Source: Nemertoderma westbladi (Eukaryota > Xenacoelomorpha > Nemertodermatida > Nemertodermatidae). Taken from it: a DNA stretch of 64,000 nucleotides. Location: contig JAUCBJ010008352.1 of assembly GCA_032718475.1 (NCBI GenBank), positions 1 through 64,000 on the forward strand, read 5' to 3'. Below are positions 42,496 through 53,378 of this stretch, one piece after another. How positions within the stretch are numbered: position 1 is the stretch's first letter; every line of letters starts with the position of its first letter. The notes below the pieces were generated by a model. The model worked only from the letters and a program-made list of their open reading frames with translations. It was not told where the DNA came from and made no database searches. The translations under genes and the position numbers were made by a program.

Positions 42496-43020
42496 TCATT
42501 TGAGTTCTATCATAGGGTCATGATGTATACCTTGAGGATATCGAGTTTCTAGATTTTGTTGACTGGCTACATTGAGATATGTTTCTCTCAAGAATTCTAA
42601 ATATTCATTGAAGTCACTGCGTTTATCCGGCTCTTCAACGTCTTCTCTTTCAAGTCGGTTTCGAATAGAATTTTCGTGTTCGATTCTCAGTTTATTGTTC
42701 CGACTCCGCTGGGTATGATATTTAAATAGAATCATTTCCCTTTCGGTGTCTACATCGTCCGTATCGTATAAATCGATAGGATGACCAGTAGTTAAGAAGT
42801 CCATATACGTACCATTACGATGCGTATAGCGAGCGGTGAATTTTCTATAGTCCAATTCATGCGTGAGCTGTTCCTTTGACATTGGCATTTCGATATAACG
42901 GCCATCGTCCTCCGTAGTGGGTTGACTAGCATCGCCGCGTATTAAACTATCAACAAATGCTTGCAATGGTAGGGTATATCGCTCCCTGATACCAAGATCA
43001 TCTTCTATCAACTCAGTCAT
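42496..43020 (-). CDS. Element B module, extreme N-terminus
   Basis: 174 codons beginning MTELIEDDLGIRERY at 43018-43020 and ending at TGA 42496-42498. Only four codons later the same frame resumes with ATG. The element A counterpart reads straight through this point (LYHMLQYLMVNEPLP against LYFTMMYLTADRPLP), so the TGA is probably a mutation or a recoded stop rather than a true end. Highly charged; no domain recognised. Confidence 0.5.
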   Translation of the reverse strand: MTELIEDDLGIRERYTLPLQAFVDSLIRGDASQPTTEDDGRYIEMPMSKEQLTHELDYRKFTARYTHRNGTYMDFLTTGHPIDLYDTDDVDTEREMILFKYHTQRSRNNKLRIEHENSIRNRLEREDVEEPDKRSDFNEYLEFLRETYLNVASQQNLETRYPQGIHHDPMIELK

Positions 43021-44147
43021 AGCTGCTATATGAGTTTATCGATATTATAATTAATTATATTTAGGCTAGCGGTCGTCGCTGCCTCCCCCTCAATGCCCCC
43101 GGACAGAGCAAGATCCTCAGCGCTGATGTACTGTCATCGCTGTGCCTCTCGCCAATGTAGTAGCTACACAACGACAACAATAACCAGCGCGAGTCACTCC
43201 ACTGTCCGTCCCAAGGGCTTAGAATTACTTCAAGTTCTTGCTACAGAGGTAGGGCAACTTTCACAACTGCGACTCGCTACTGTAAACACACTTTAGTAGT
43301 AACATTCACCTATAAACGCACAAATTCCACACAACTGTCACAAATTGTACACATTCGGGCCATTTGTCCGTTAGTCAAGTGCCTTCCAGAATGCCACGTT
43401 ATTATTATGTATCCCTGGATACTAACAGTGTGCTATTTATTCCATATGCTATTCAATGGGGCGAGCTTTCTATTGTTCTTTTAACTCGCTTCTAATTCTA
43501 GCGTGGTTGTTGCTATGGTGACATTATGGAAAGCTAGCAGTAGAATTAGGGTAATTCTCATGCATACAGATCTGGGATGCTATTTTTAATAGTAATTCTT
43601 TAATTGTCAATATTCCCCTTTATACATGATTTTATGAATTTTATTGGCTATTGACTATATATTGGAGATTCTCGCACAGTAATATACTTAATAGGGTGAA
43701 TCTCCGCTCCCATGATCTATTAATTAATTGAATTTTGGGAATGTTATAAATTGTATAAAATGACAATTTATCAAATTCATGAGAGGATATGAATTTAAAT
43801 TTATTCCCATAAATTTTATTATTTAATATTAAAATAAACACAATTTATTTCCAGAACATGTCTGGGAACTAGGATCCTTAATTCTAGGAAATTTGTCTTT
43901 TTAAGAGTATCGGTAAGTGCTACGATATCTTAATCGCCTAGAATTTTAAAGGATCTGAATTTTAACAGATTTGGATTTATAGATTTTCTTGGTTTACAAC
44001 TCCTTAGAGTTTATTTGTCTGCATTTACTCTATTATAACATTTGTTTTAATAGATTTTTATAAATATTAAATATTTAATATTTAAGATGGGCACCGATTT
44101 ATTCCAGAATATGTCTGGGGACGTTAACCACTGATCAAGTTCCGGTG
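43021..44147. other. AT-rich spacer upstream of the element B module
   Basis: No coding homology. Two related 25-base blocks (TTCCAGAACATGTCTGGGAA near 43851 and TTCCAGAATATGTCTGGGGA near 44101) lie 250 bases apart, each preceded by TTTAATATT-like sequence; they may be the edges of an inserted small repeat. Confidence 0.35.
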
Positions 44148-45059
44148 CAAGTTCCGCAAACAATACTGACTAGCTCGAAAGCTAGTAACCACTTACCAGT
44201 CACTGTACACGTGTACTCAACAGATGCTCATGAAATCAAGTACACAATGGTAAACACAAAATCGGACACATACCATGCACACACAGAGGACATAATCGGG
44301 AAAGACGAATCGGTGACAAAATCAGAGGGGACAAAATTGTATCGACTGATAAAAGAGTCGAGAGTACCTTATTTTGCCGTCAGGGCAAAATAACTTTGTG
44401 TGCACAAAGTATGCTGGGGCGCAGTAAAGATATGGTCCTACTAATAACCAGCGGCGACTGAACCAACCGGCAAGGTTTCCCACACTCACTCGCAGTGGCC
44501 ATACACATACACACGTATACCACGTACCTACAGCAACAGAAAGCTCAAGCCAACTGTCACTGATCGTCCACACACAAACCACAGATTCCAGAGTATCATT
44601 CACTCGGACCACACTACAACACCACCCCCTCCTTGCAGCAGATATTCCAGGTGCTACCTCCATTCCAATAGTTGTACCAACAGAATCATCAGAATCCTGC
44701 CCATTCTGATGCAACACCTCCATTCCAATAGTGCGACCCTGGGAAAAGACACGTTTCGGCAACCGATCGGAGACAGCAAAGAGTCTGGTCAACTCATACA
44801 TACCAAACATAGACCTACCACATAGACCACATAGACCACAGATCATACCAAGCCACCACCCCTACTGTATACAGGACTAGCAGTACGGCAACAGGCCGAC
44901 TAGACGGTACCACGGCACCATGTTGATTCATGGTTCGCAAGACAAAAGGGCCTTCAGTAACTCCCTTGCACTATAGAAAGGATTTAACGTGCCCCCAGAC
45001 CCTCACGAGTCCGCCGCCGCCTGTTTTAGGCACCCCTATAGAGACCTCACCTCTTTAGG
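44148..45059. repeat. Repeat R, copy in element B
   Basis: Matches 13319-14108. Starts AAGTTCCGCAAACAATACTG and includes the CTAGCT-CGAA-AGCTAG hairpin. Its right edge overlaps the last codons of the gag ORF, so gag ends inside R. It has about 120 bases more than the element A copy, including a duplicated CACCTCCATTCCAATAGT block (44650-44730). Confidence 0.7.
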
Positions 45060-45680
45060 TACCTTACTTTCAGAAGTCTTCTCTCTAGACTGTTTTAGGA
45101 GTTGTAATCTTACCTCTCTGTTTAAGAATGACAGAAGGTCTGTCATGGTTGGATCTCTATGTTGTTGGTCCATCAAATAGAGAACCTTTTTGTCCCAGCG
45201 AGTACCTACTCCATCCTTTAGCAAAGTTGATGCTAAGGCTCCTACAACCATAGAATTCTGGTATTCATGAGACTTACCCAACCAGTCTAACTGTATACAG
45301 ATTTCCTGAATCTCGTCGGAAAACTCTATAATCCTGCTGCTAAGAAACTTTCGGGGCGCCATTAATTTCGCATACAGATACCTAGCTATGTTAGTCCTAT
45401 TACCATACCTGATGTTTAGCGTATCCCAAACTTGTCTTAATCCATCTGGATGTCCAATAAACTTTAACGCCATTAACTTGGGAGGTCCTTCCAAGCACTC
45501 GATGAGGAATCTAAGTTTCTCTCCGTTGGATAGTACATAGTTCTGTATGTTATCTTTATAATATTCATTAAAAGGTAACCATTTCATCTCATCTCCATTG
45601 AACTTGACGACCTCTCCTACCTTTACCGTTTGATGGGCTTCGGTTCTAGCCATTTGACGCGTAAAACTTTCTTGGGCCAT
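45036..45680 (-). pseudogene. Element B gag, DUF1759-like domain
   Basis: 214 codons: VVKFNGDEMKWLPFNEYY, LSNGEKLRFLIECLEGPPKLMALKFIG, VWDTLNIRYGNRTNIARYLYAKLMAP, IQEICIQLDWLG. These are the same ordered blocks as element A gag and BEL gags generally. It ends in repeat R rather than running into pol, indicating a deletion or recombination joint at about 45059. Confidence 0.75.
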
Positions 45681-45688
45681 CGTATTAT

Positions 45689-46015
45689 TTAATATCGAGT
45701 TATCGGTATATAAATTTCTCGGATTATGATCAGGTCGATATGGAATATCATTATCAACAGGTTTATAATTACCCTTAATAGGTTTACTATAGGAGTTTCT
45801 ACTTCACTAGCAGTATAGATGCGTGTAGGCTCCACACCTTGCGCATGAAATACTTCAGACCTAACAGGTTGACACATTGTTACAGGTGGTGGTGGTATAC
45901 CCTTTTGTATATTTACTAATTTATCGCATTCTAACGCGATACTCTGCTGCACTTCTTGCAACTCTAACCTACTCTCTCTTACTGTTCCCTTTAACTGCTG
46001 AACAGTCCCTTCCAA
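45689..46015 (-). pseudogene. Element B gag, short linker segment
   Basis: Helical stretch (LKGTVRESRLELQEVQQSIALE) likely part of the gag coiled-coil region, separated by frameshifts from its neighbours on both sides. Confidence 0.4.
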
Positions 46016-46104
46016 CTCTCAGACCTGCTGGGAGGAACGTAAACGATGTTCCTCCAGTTGCCCGAGCAGGAGATCCATCCCTCGCCGTCCCTCATCCACC
46101 CACT

Positions 46105-47280
46105 CTACTGCCGAAGCGGGAGCCACCAACATAGTAGCGGGTAGACGAGGGACGACGTGCGACAAATTGTTGATGTCTTGCTCGGCGTCCTGGACCGGGA
46201 TTGATTCAGGGGCTGTTCTACTGGGCATAGGTATTTTAGTACTGTGCAAAGGGAATTTAGAGTTAGGTTCCGGAAGTACAGGTTCTCTATCACAGAGGGA
46301 GTGGCTCCGAGAACAGGCCTAATTATTTCAGGCTCATCTACTATAGTAGGGAGTCTGTCTACTCTAATAATTTGGTCAGTGATCTCTTGATTACCTAAGT
46401 CTACACTAGCCAGTTGCCTTCTCACCGCAGGAGGTAAATTAGGTAACTTCTGATGGTGTATCGTTCTTCTACGTCTGCTTGAACGAGATTTATTACCTCT
46501 ACCTTCGGGATCTGTTGTATCACCCTCATCGGAGGAGGTAAATCCCTGTCTTCTGGGAGTAGATCGACTCAGTAACTGCATCTGAGTAGCTGTCCTTTGT
46601 TTCTTCAAGTAATCTTGTTTCGCCTGAAGGTTCTCCAGCACTAGTTGGGTAGTCGCTTCAGATGCCCTCAGTTCTGCTTCTGCCACTGCCGCCTTTCTTT
46701 CAGCTTCTGCAGCTAACGCCTTCCTCTCAGATTCTGCCGCTGCTGCTGCCTCTGCAGCTTTTCTTTCAGCCTCTGCAGCTGACACCTTCCTCTCAGATTC
46801 TGCCACTGCTGCTGCCTCTGCAGCTTTTCTTTCAGCCTCTGCATCTGACGCCTTCCTCTCAGATTCTGCTGCTGCTGCTGCTGCTGCTGCTGCCTTTCTT
46901 TCAGATTCCGCAGCTGCTGCTGACCTTCGGTCTTCTATTTGTCGTTTCTTTAATTGTTCTTCTTGATCCATTGCTATGAGGATGCTTTCATCAAATTTAG
47001 CCTGCTCCGCGGCTAATATTTCTGCATCTAATGAGTCCAACACAAATTTGGCTCCCTCACTATTAGGATGAAGTCCAGCTAGCTGTCTCCTTAGCTCTTT
47101 GTCACCTATAAATCGTTGATAGTCCGACAGATAGATGTCAATAGCATCCTTCTTCTGAGGTTTTTCGGATGTAGCTTCGCCTTCCACTTGAGAAAAGGTA
47201 GCATCTGTTGATTCTCCGTGGGTCGCGCGCTCAGTTAGCTGAACTTTCCATTGTGTCGTTCCCTGGACTTTAAGACTCAC
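46105..47280 (-). pseudogene. Element B gag coiled-coil region with Ala/Glu repeats
   Basis: 391 codons. Near residues 110-215 a repeated AESERKAAAAEAERKA-type unit of about 18 residues (54 bp) makes a long coiled coil, replacing the RREDETRI-type coil of element A gag. A basic segment follows (GRGNKSRSSRRRRTIHH). In frame with the two preceding ORFs across TAA 47308-47310 and TAG 47671-47673. The antisense Leu-rich frame over the repeat is a shadow. Confidence 0.6.
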
Positions 47281-47307
47281 CCGTTGGAACCAAGTCTTTA
47301 CGGCTGC

Positions 47308-47643
47308 TTATAACGATATGTCTTGGCTTCTCTTCGAGGCTTCCTCAAAGGCTGAAAGGATTAGCCTGATCCATAAGATTCGTTCTCGCACTTGATAAAG
47401 CAGCTCTCCCTGCTCTTGAGGTCCTTGACATTGTTGAAACAGGTGTTCCTCTAATCGCTCCAAAGAGCTGAAGAATCCCTGGACATATCCTGCTGCTGAC
47501 CTCTTCCACACAGCTGGATCTCGAGTGTCTCTTACTACTCCCATCCTGTGTAAGTCCTCCCAGGCAGCTTCCGATAAGTTAAACGGGAGTCCGGGTCCGG
47601 GGAAGTTCCATTGCGCCTCGACAATAGACCTTAATTCCTCCAT
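47308..47643 (-). pseudogene. Element B gag, N-terminal part 2
   Basis: 111 codons in the gag frame (MEELRSIVEAQWNFPGPG...), helical, no domain recognised. Bounded by single in-frame stops. Confidence 0.45.
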
Positions 47644-47670
47644 CGTGTAGCCCGCATAACTGTTCTTGGT

Positions 47671-48102
47671 CTATCGCTTACTTCTCGCCCAATCGATTTG
47701 ATGTTCTTCCACAGTGATCAATACTCTAGGGAGTACGGCTCCAGGAAGAATTAGAAGTGGATCAGGATAAACCGCTTCTGCCATCCTTGCTCCAATCTCG
47801 GGTGTCAACTCTACAGTGTCTGAACTACTGGAGTTATCGGGCTGTTGAGAAATAAGTTCTCGGTTCGGGTGCTGCTGCTGTTTAACAGCTGCCTCTTGGT
47901 CCCGCTTGACTTGAGCCCTAGTGCCTATAATAGACTTATGGTGCTTTACTAGCCTACGGTCTGACACTACTACTGTAGGGATGACCTTTCTTACAGTAGG
48001 AGGGGACTTGGACTTCGGTCTCAGATTTTCTATACTCCTATCTGTGTCACAGACGGTTCTTTCTAGGAGACTATCTGACAGTGTTTGCTTTGTGTCAGCC
48101 AT
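47671..48102 (-). pseudogene. Element B gag, N-terminus
   Basis: 143 codons starting MADTKQTLSDSLLERT at 48100-48102. Polar and probably disordered. As the first ATG in the gag frame after the leader it is the likely start of the gag polyprotein. Ends at TAG 47671-47673, after which the frame continues. Confidence 0.5.
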
Positions 48103-49836
48103 GATATATATTGCAGTTGAATGCCTACTACTATAACGACAGTTAAAGTAAGTCTAGTAATTCAGTATCAACTGTAAGCCTAGTAATTAATTACCGATAC
48201 CGTTACTCTGTGTAACGTGATATATGATATATATTAAAATACCGGTATACTTATAGGATATATAATTATTACAGACTAGGATTAGTCACAGAATACCGGT
48301 ATATAATTTCAGCCTAAATTTATATAAATGTATATAATAAGCCTACCGTGAATACCGGTATACACCTATAGTATATATAAGTATTATTACAGACTAGGAT
48401 TAATCACAGAATACCGGTATATAATTTCAGCCTAAATTTATATAATGTATATAATAAGCCTACTGTAAATACCGGTAATGTCAATTATTTATAATAACTG
48501 AATTTCTGAATTTTAGGGTTACTTCCCTTTACTTTATTACTGTTATTAAGCAGTAGTTCAACTGATATTAAGACCTAATTGATGTATAACAGGCCTACTA
48601 TTTTATAAATCGGTTTGAGTTGATTTATAATAAATCATGTACCCGTACAAGGGTTTTTGACAATGTTTGAAATAAATGTTATTATTTCTAGATAAGGAGT
48701 CACTACACAGAAGCTGTACGCTCTCAGTGGAGTGCTACTTGCTGGACACTAAAACGAATAATTCTACTTTACTAAGTTACTTATCACTACAAATTACTTA
48801 CAATTACAGTTTGAGATTACAATCTCTAAATAAACAATAACAAGTTACACATACAATTTGTTATGGTAATTTTACAAGAAATCTACAAACCAGCCTAACA
48901 AGGAGTTAGAATTTCTGGTTCTTACAAACTGACAGGAAACTACGGTATTTGAAAACAATAAAGCAGTAGTAAGTAAATTGCGTTGTCCAGATAAGAAAAT
49001 ACCACCGTCTGACGACTTATAGTCTTAGCTCTATAAGTACTACGTTATGTACCCGGAGTGTCCTTACCTAGAAGTTAATTACTGCAGCCAACCAGAGCTA
49101 ACGTGCCTATTAACCACTTTACAACACAAATATACTGCCTACACACTAAATTACTTTCGGAAAGCACTGTACTCTAAACCCTAAATTAGGTACAAGTACT
49201 TATACAACAAATAACTAGCAGTTAAATATACTTGAACAGCCAAAAGAACCACGGTATCTGCTGGAGTGACCGGAGCACAAAATCACCAGTCTTTACCTAC
49301 GCCAAGCAGCCCTGGTGTAGTACCGGGGTTAATTTAACTATAACGGTATGTATAACAAGCACAATTACTGTAGGAATAAACTTGGGGAATTGGTGGTTGC
49401 GAATACTCGCATCGACTCTGAATAATAAATATTACGCTACCCGTGCAGACTATACAAACAAAATACAGACCAAATGCTGGCAGACTACTGGCAAGCCTAA
49501 ATAAACTACAGTATATGCAGACTCCGAAATGGTTAGTTAGTAGGCGTTCTAACCCAGTAGTACGACTTATTCTTTCGGGGGGATTTACCTTACAACACTG
49601 GATGCCCCCACCTTCTTAACTAGCACTTTATCGGACAGACACTCTACACACACTGCAATCGCTTCAGACCTAACAACAGTCAGACAACAATCCGGCCTAC
49701 AAATTATTTATACAATCTGAGCTGGCTTACACGCCTTCTGCTCAATATTACACTTACAGATAAATAAAACTGACAGAAATAAGTAAACCATACAAAGGAA
49801 TAAGGGGTGATCGATCCCTAATCCCCTAACAGCCTA
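48103..49836. other. Element B leader region
   Basis: About 1.7 kb between gag and the SINE; no coding homology. Rich in TACCGGTA palindromes in its left part. An open frame on the plus strand (49232-49504) has no recognisable content. Confidence 0.4.
48272..48480. repeat. 118-bp tandem duplication in the leader
   Basis: Blocks starting CAGACTAGGATTA at 48272 and 48390 are nearly identical for about 90 bases and both carry ATACCGGTAT palindromes. Confidence 0.75.
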
Positions 49837-49850
49837 CAATATACAATATT
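49837..49850. repeat. SINE target-site duplication, left
   Basis: CAATATACAATATT; the identical 14-mer lies at 50109-50122 on the other side of the SINE. Confidence 0.75.
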
Positions 49851-50108
49851 GAGCAGCTTGGTCTAGTGGTGACATTACTGTGCTTCCGATTAGGGAGCCC
49901 GGGTTCGATCCCTAGATGGGGCAGCTCTATTTGGGCACAGTGCTTTAAATGCTGCAGCCTAGCCCAACCCCGGCTTTCATCCTTCAGTGGTCAATAAATG
50001 GGAACCAAGGCAACTTGGGAAACAGAGTGGAAGGGTTTACTGTGGAAGATCACCCATGGTGGTGAACAGGCATTCCTTGGCTTAACGAGCCTAAAAGATT
50101 CTCCCATT
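49851..50108 (+). mobile_element. tRNA-derived SINE
   Basis: 258 bp flanked by 14-bp direct repeats. The head resembles a tRNA: A box TGGTCTAGTGG (about 49859-49869) and B box GGTTCGATCCC (about 49902-49912), with four of five T-stem pairs possible. The body carries CCCAACCCCGGCTTTCATCC and AATAAATGGGAACC blocks. Inserted in the leader of element B between LTR and gag, so it is younger than that element. Confidence 0.75.
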
Positions 50109-50122
50109 CAATATACAATATT
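50109..50122. repeat. SINE target-site duplication, right
   Basis: CAATATACAATATT, second copy. Confidence 0.75.
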
Positions 50123-50151
50123 TCTCAATCGAAATAATACTAAGTCACAGT

Positions 50152-50714
50152 TGCTACCGGTAACCTGTTCCTCTCACCTGCAGTAATCAAGAAGATTGGG
50201 GGTTTTATGATTATTCATCGGTATTATCCAAATATATCAGCAATATACATCCATATAACAACAATTAATAATAGAAGTAAAATAATGCAGTGAACAATCA
50301 GTATGTGTTACGTAATGCAAAGACCGTAAGTTAAATGCAGTTTTTGCAGTGTAGTTCTTCAGGTAGTTCTTCAGGTAATAGATTTACATTCCTATAATCA
50401 AAGCCTTCAGATGTTCTTAGGCCAAAGTCTGAAACTTCCAAAACAGAAGTAACAGAAGATTTCAAGCCGGTTCTTAGGCTCAGAAAGGTAAACAAAGAAA
50501 CATAAAATGAAAATCGCTCTGATTGGCCGAATTAGGCAGAACAAAGAAAAGTTCCACGTTTACAGGAAATCAGCTGACAGATTTCGTCATCTGAGCTCCA
50601 ATCTTTTAGAGTATTATGCGCATTGCGGCAAAAATGACTTGTTATGTCCGCAAAAGCACCTACAGTGCGCATTGCGTGGAAAAATGACTTGTTATGTCCG
50701 CAAAAGCTTTTACA
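50152..50714 (-). repeat. Element B 5' LTR
   Basis: Partner of 38105-38690; lacks the 41-bp segment but has an extra 14-base CTTGTTATGTCCGC block near its CA end. The sequence inside it (minus ACTGTGACTTAG) shows no obvious tRNA-primer match. Confidence 0.65.
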
Positions 50715-51991
50715 GTTAGTGTCTGCAATGGGGGATCGATTCGACCCCCCCCCCCCCCCCTCTCCCCTTAATATCTCGGCCCCGTTTCGGTCAATCGTCA
50801 TGAAATTTGGTACATATATACTATGATATATACACTACAAGTTTATGAAGTGGTAACACCTAGATACTGTCGGTTCGTGAGTTTTGGCTGTCTGGCTGTC
50901 TGTCTGTTGTCTGTTCTTTTGGATGTACATAATACGTAAATATTTTATCATGGCTTAGTTTCATTCAACAACATACTCACCCTTTGTGGATAATGTTTTC
51001 TTTACCAACGAATGACGCTCTGGTCTGCCAGTCTGTACGTCTGTTCAACTTTGTCTGTCTGCTTGTCTGTCAATTAGAATTACAGTAATGCTTGTAAAGT
51101 TCTATATAATTTTGGAAACAAACACAATATAATTTCAATAATTAGATATTATTGATTTACTCATATGAATTTTATGCTTGTTGATGAGTGCAGCATTTAC
51201 CTTATATAATGAACAGACAGACCGACAACAAGACAGACAGACATACTGACAAAGAGACAGACTTACAATAAATTACAGACACAACAGACGTCATAAAATG
51301 TCTGTTTGAAACAATTGTATGTTCTTATACTGCAATTTAGTAGATAAATGTACTTGACTAAAATAGAAAGACTGATCGACAAACAGACAGACTGACAGAC
51401 AGACAGACAGACATGATTGTCTGTCTATATTTTTAAAAATCATGTCCGATCGGTAGTGAAACTACTGCCTGCATATGAGGAAATTATCACAAAATTTCAG
51501 CCCCTCAAGTCTTATCAGTTTTTCACAGCACCAACGCACACACTAACTAACAAACAGACAGACAGATATAAATTAATTTGCTGTCCACCACTTGTATTCT
51601 CACAGCACAAGGTTGAGTATAGGTTGATCCTGCCGGTGGAAACTGTGCCCAGCAAGCATCAGGCGGCGTCTCTGCAGGGTGATGCTGGGTTGTGACAATG
51701 ATATGTTACCATAGTTGTATAACACACCATTGCTTATTTGTGCGTCATATGCAACGTTATGCAATTTATACAATTTATCCTTTAAAAGTCTTGATTTAGT
51801 GGTATAATTTTATGTCTCATCATTTTATCATTTCATTGTATCATATACATACAATCTAAAATGAGCAGAGAAACTGACAGACAGTCAGTCAGTCAGACCG
51901 ACAGACAGGGTGTTATACTGATATGAATTTTATATTTCATTGATAATTGTAGCATACCAGAGAAACAGACAGACGGCGGACAAACGGACAT

Positions 51992-52030
<39 letters not shown>

Positions 52031-53378
52031 TAAACGTCGTATAAATTTCAAAGACCTCACACGTTATAAAATATCTCAAGTACCAATATCGACAGATCGA
52101 CCAACACACGGAAGGACGGACAACGGTTGAAAAAAATAAAAAAACTACATATACAATACTGTACGGTAAGCAGTATTGCTGTATTATAGAATACTGAATT
52201 CATGATTTAGAGAGTTGCTCGGACATTTTGCGTGTTGTCCCCAGACGCTCTGATTAACTGTTGTTAATTACTTTTAGGACTGCGATATACTATTATTCAC
52301 ATTCTTTGTGGCCATTTTTGACAATGTTCAACCATTCGTTCACTGTGGCTGATTGTTTTCACCGTTTTTAGGTGTTGTCACAAATTCCACCTATCCCGAC
52401 TGATATTCCAGAACGTTAATCAAATAATTAAACCAAAAATTTGATTAAACTAGCTTCTTGAGTAAAATATCATACAACTTAATTAACATTTTAATGCTAA
52501 ATTTATTAATAATTACCAACGTAATTACTTAGAATATATAATGAGAAATAATTTAATATTATTTGTTATTAATCAGCAACAAATCAATAAAGATTATTGT
52601 TGGTAAATCGTCACCACATCAAATATTGCATAACACTTAATACAGAAAGTAGTGACAAAAATCCTATTATTATTATTATTATTTTAATTCAGCTAAAAAT
52701 GCCATATCTAAAAAATAAAACAAAATAGAGTAACTAATTAAAATCACCAAAATAGGTATAAATATGATTGAAAATGAATTTAAATAAAATAAATATATAT
52801 AAAGATAAAAGCAGATGCAATAGGCTAAAAATACAATTAACTTTAGGCACGACTCATTCTATTAAAAGTAGTAAAAATTGTAGATACATGACGACAACAG
52901 CACGAATCATTGAAACTATTATATTGGTTGACTGGTCTACTCTTCTACTGTATATAGACTAACTAGGGACAACGATTTCTCTAATGGATCTAATGTTGTA
53001 ATTTAAAAGCATCGTGCTTGCGTTCTTTATGGTCTCTGTTTCACAATTATATAATTTAATGCCAAATAAAGATCTCACGGCTCTGTGTAGACCGACACGT
53101 CAATTCGGGAATTCATTGGTGATTGTCTGTGTGTGTAATCATGCCTATGCAGCTACTACTGGTGTAGGCTATGCTAGCACTCTGTCTCTGACTGCCTGAC
53201 TGTGGACTGAATGTACGAACTTTGAACTCTATAACTTACCCCATCGCCTCATCTTCACACGGCCGTATTTAACTTACGACTCAAGTAAATTTGGCTGCAC
53301 AGGAAATTCCCGTTATCATAACAACCCAACCTACCGGCCTAGTCTACCGGTACTACCATACGCGCCGGCGCCGGAACC
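50715..53378. other. Microsatellite-rich intergenic stretch
   Basis: A C run (50745-50760) is followed by a TCATGAAATTTGGTACA-type segment. (CTGT)n and (GACA)n tracts lie at 50885-50910, 51215-51245, 51380-51412, 51555-51570, 51875-51910 and 51960-52030. The remainder to 53378 is AT-rich, including (TTA)n at 52666-52685; its right part probably includes the 5' UTR of the next LINE. No gene supported. Confidence 0.6.

Larger units (their letters stand above)
38105..50714 (-). mobile_element. Element B: 12.6-kb LTR element with gag and exonuclease/zinc-knuckle protein, no pol
   Basis: Flanked by direct repeats of 586 and 563 bp (38105-38690 and 50152-50714) that start TG and end CA on the plus strand and differ by about 1-2% plus a 41-bp and smaller gaps. 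The polypurine tract GGAGCGG abuts the 3' LTR exactly as in element A. Minus-strand order: LTR, long leader (with a SINE), gag, repeat R, 1.1 kb AT-rich DNA, exonuclease/zinc-knuckle protein, LTR. No protease, RT or integrase is visible. No matching flanking duplication was found, so recombination may have shaped it. The gene order (R before the module) differs from element A. Confidence 0.65.

Noticed and set aside
44322-44846. 174-codon minus ORF inside repeat R
   Set aside because: Not preserved as one frame in the element A copy of R; Cys/Trp-rich composition without a domain.
46662-46979. Plus-strand Leu/Pro-rich ORF resembling a membrane protein
   Set aside because: Exact antisense of the Ala/Glu-rich coiled-coil repeat in element B gag.
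49851-49925. tRNA gene
   Set aside because: Boxes A and B are present, but the sequence is followed by a SINE body and flanked by a 14-bp target duplication.
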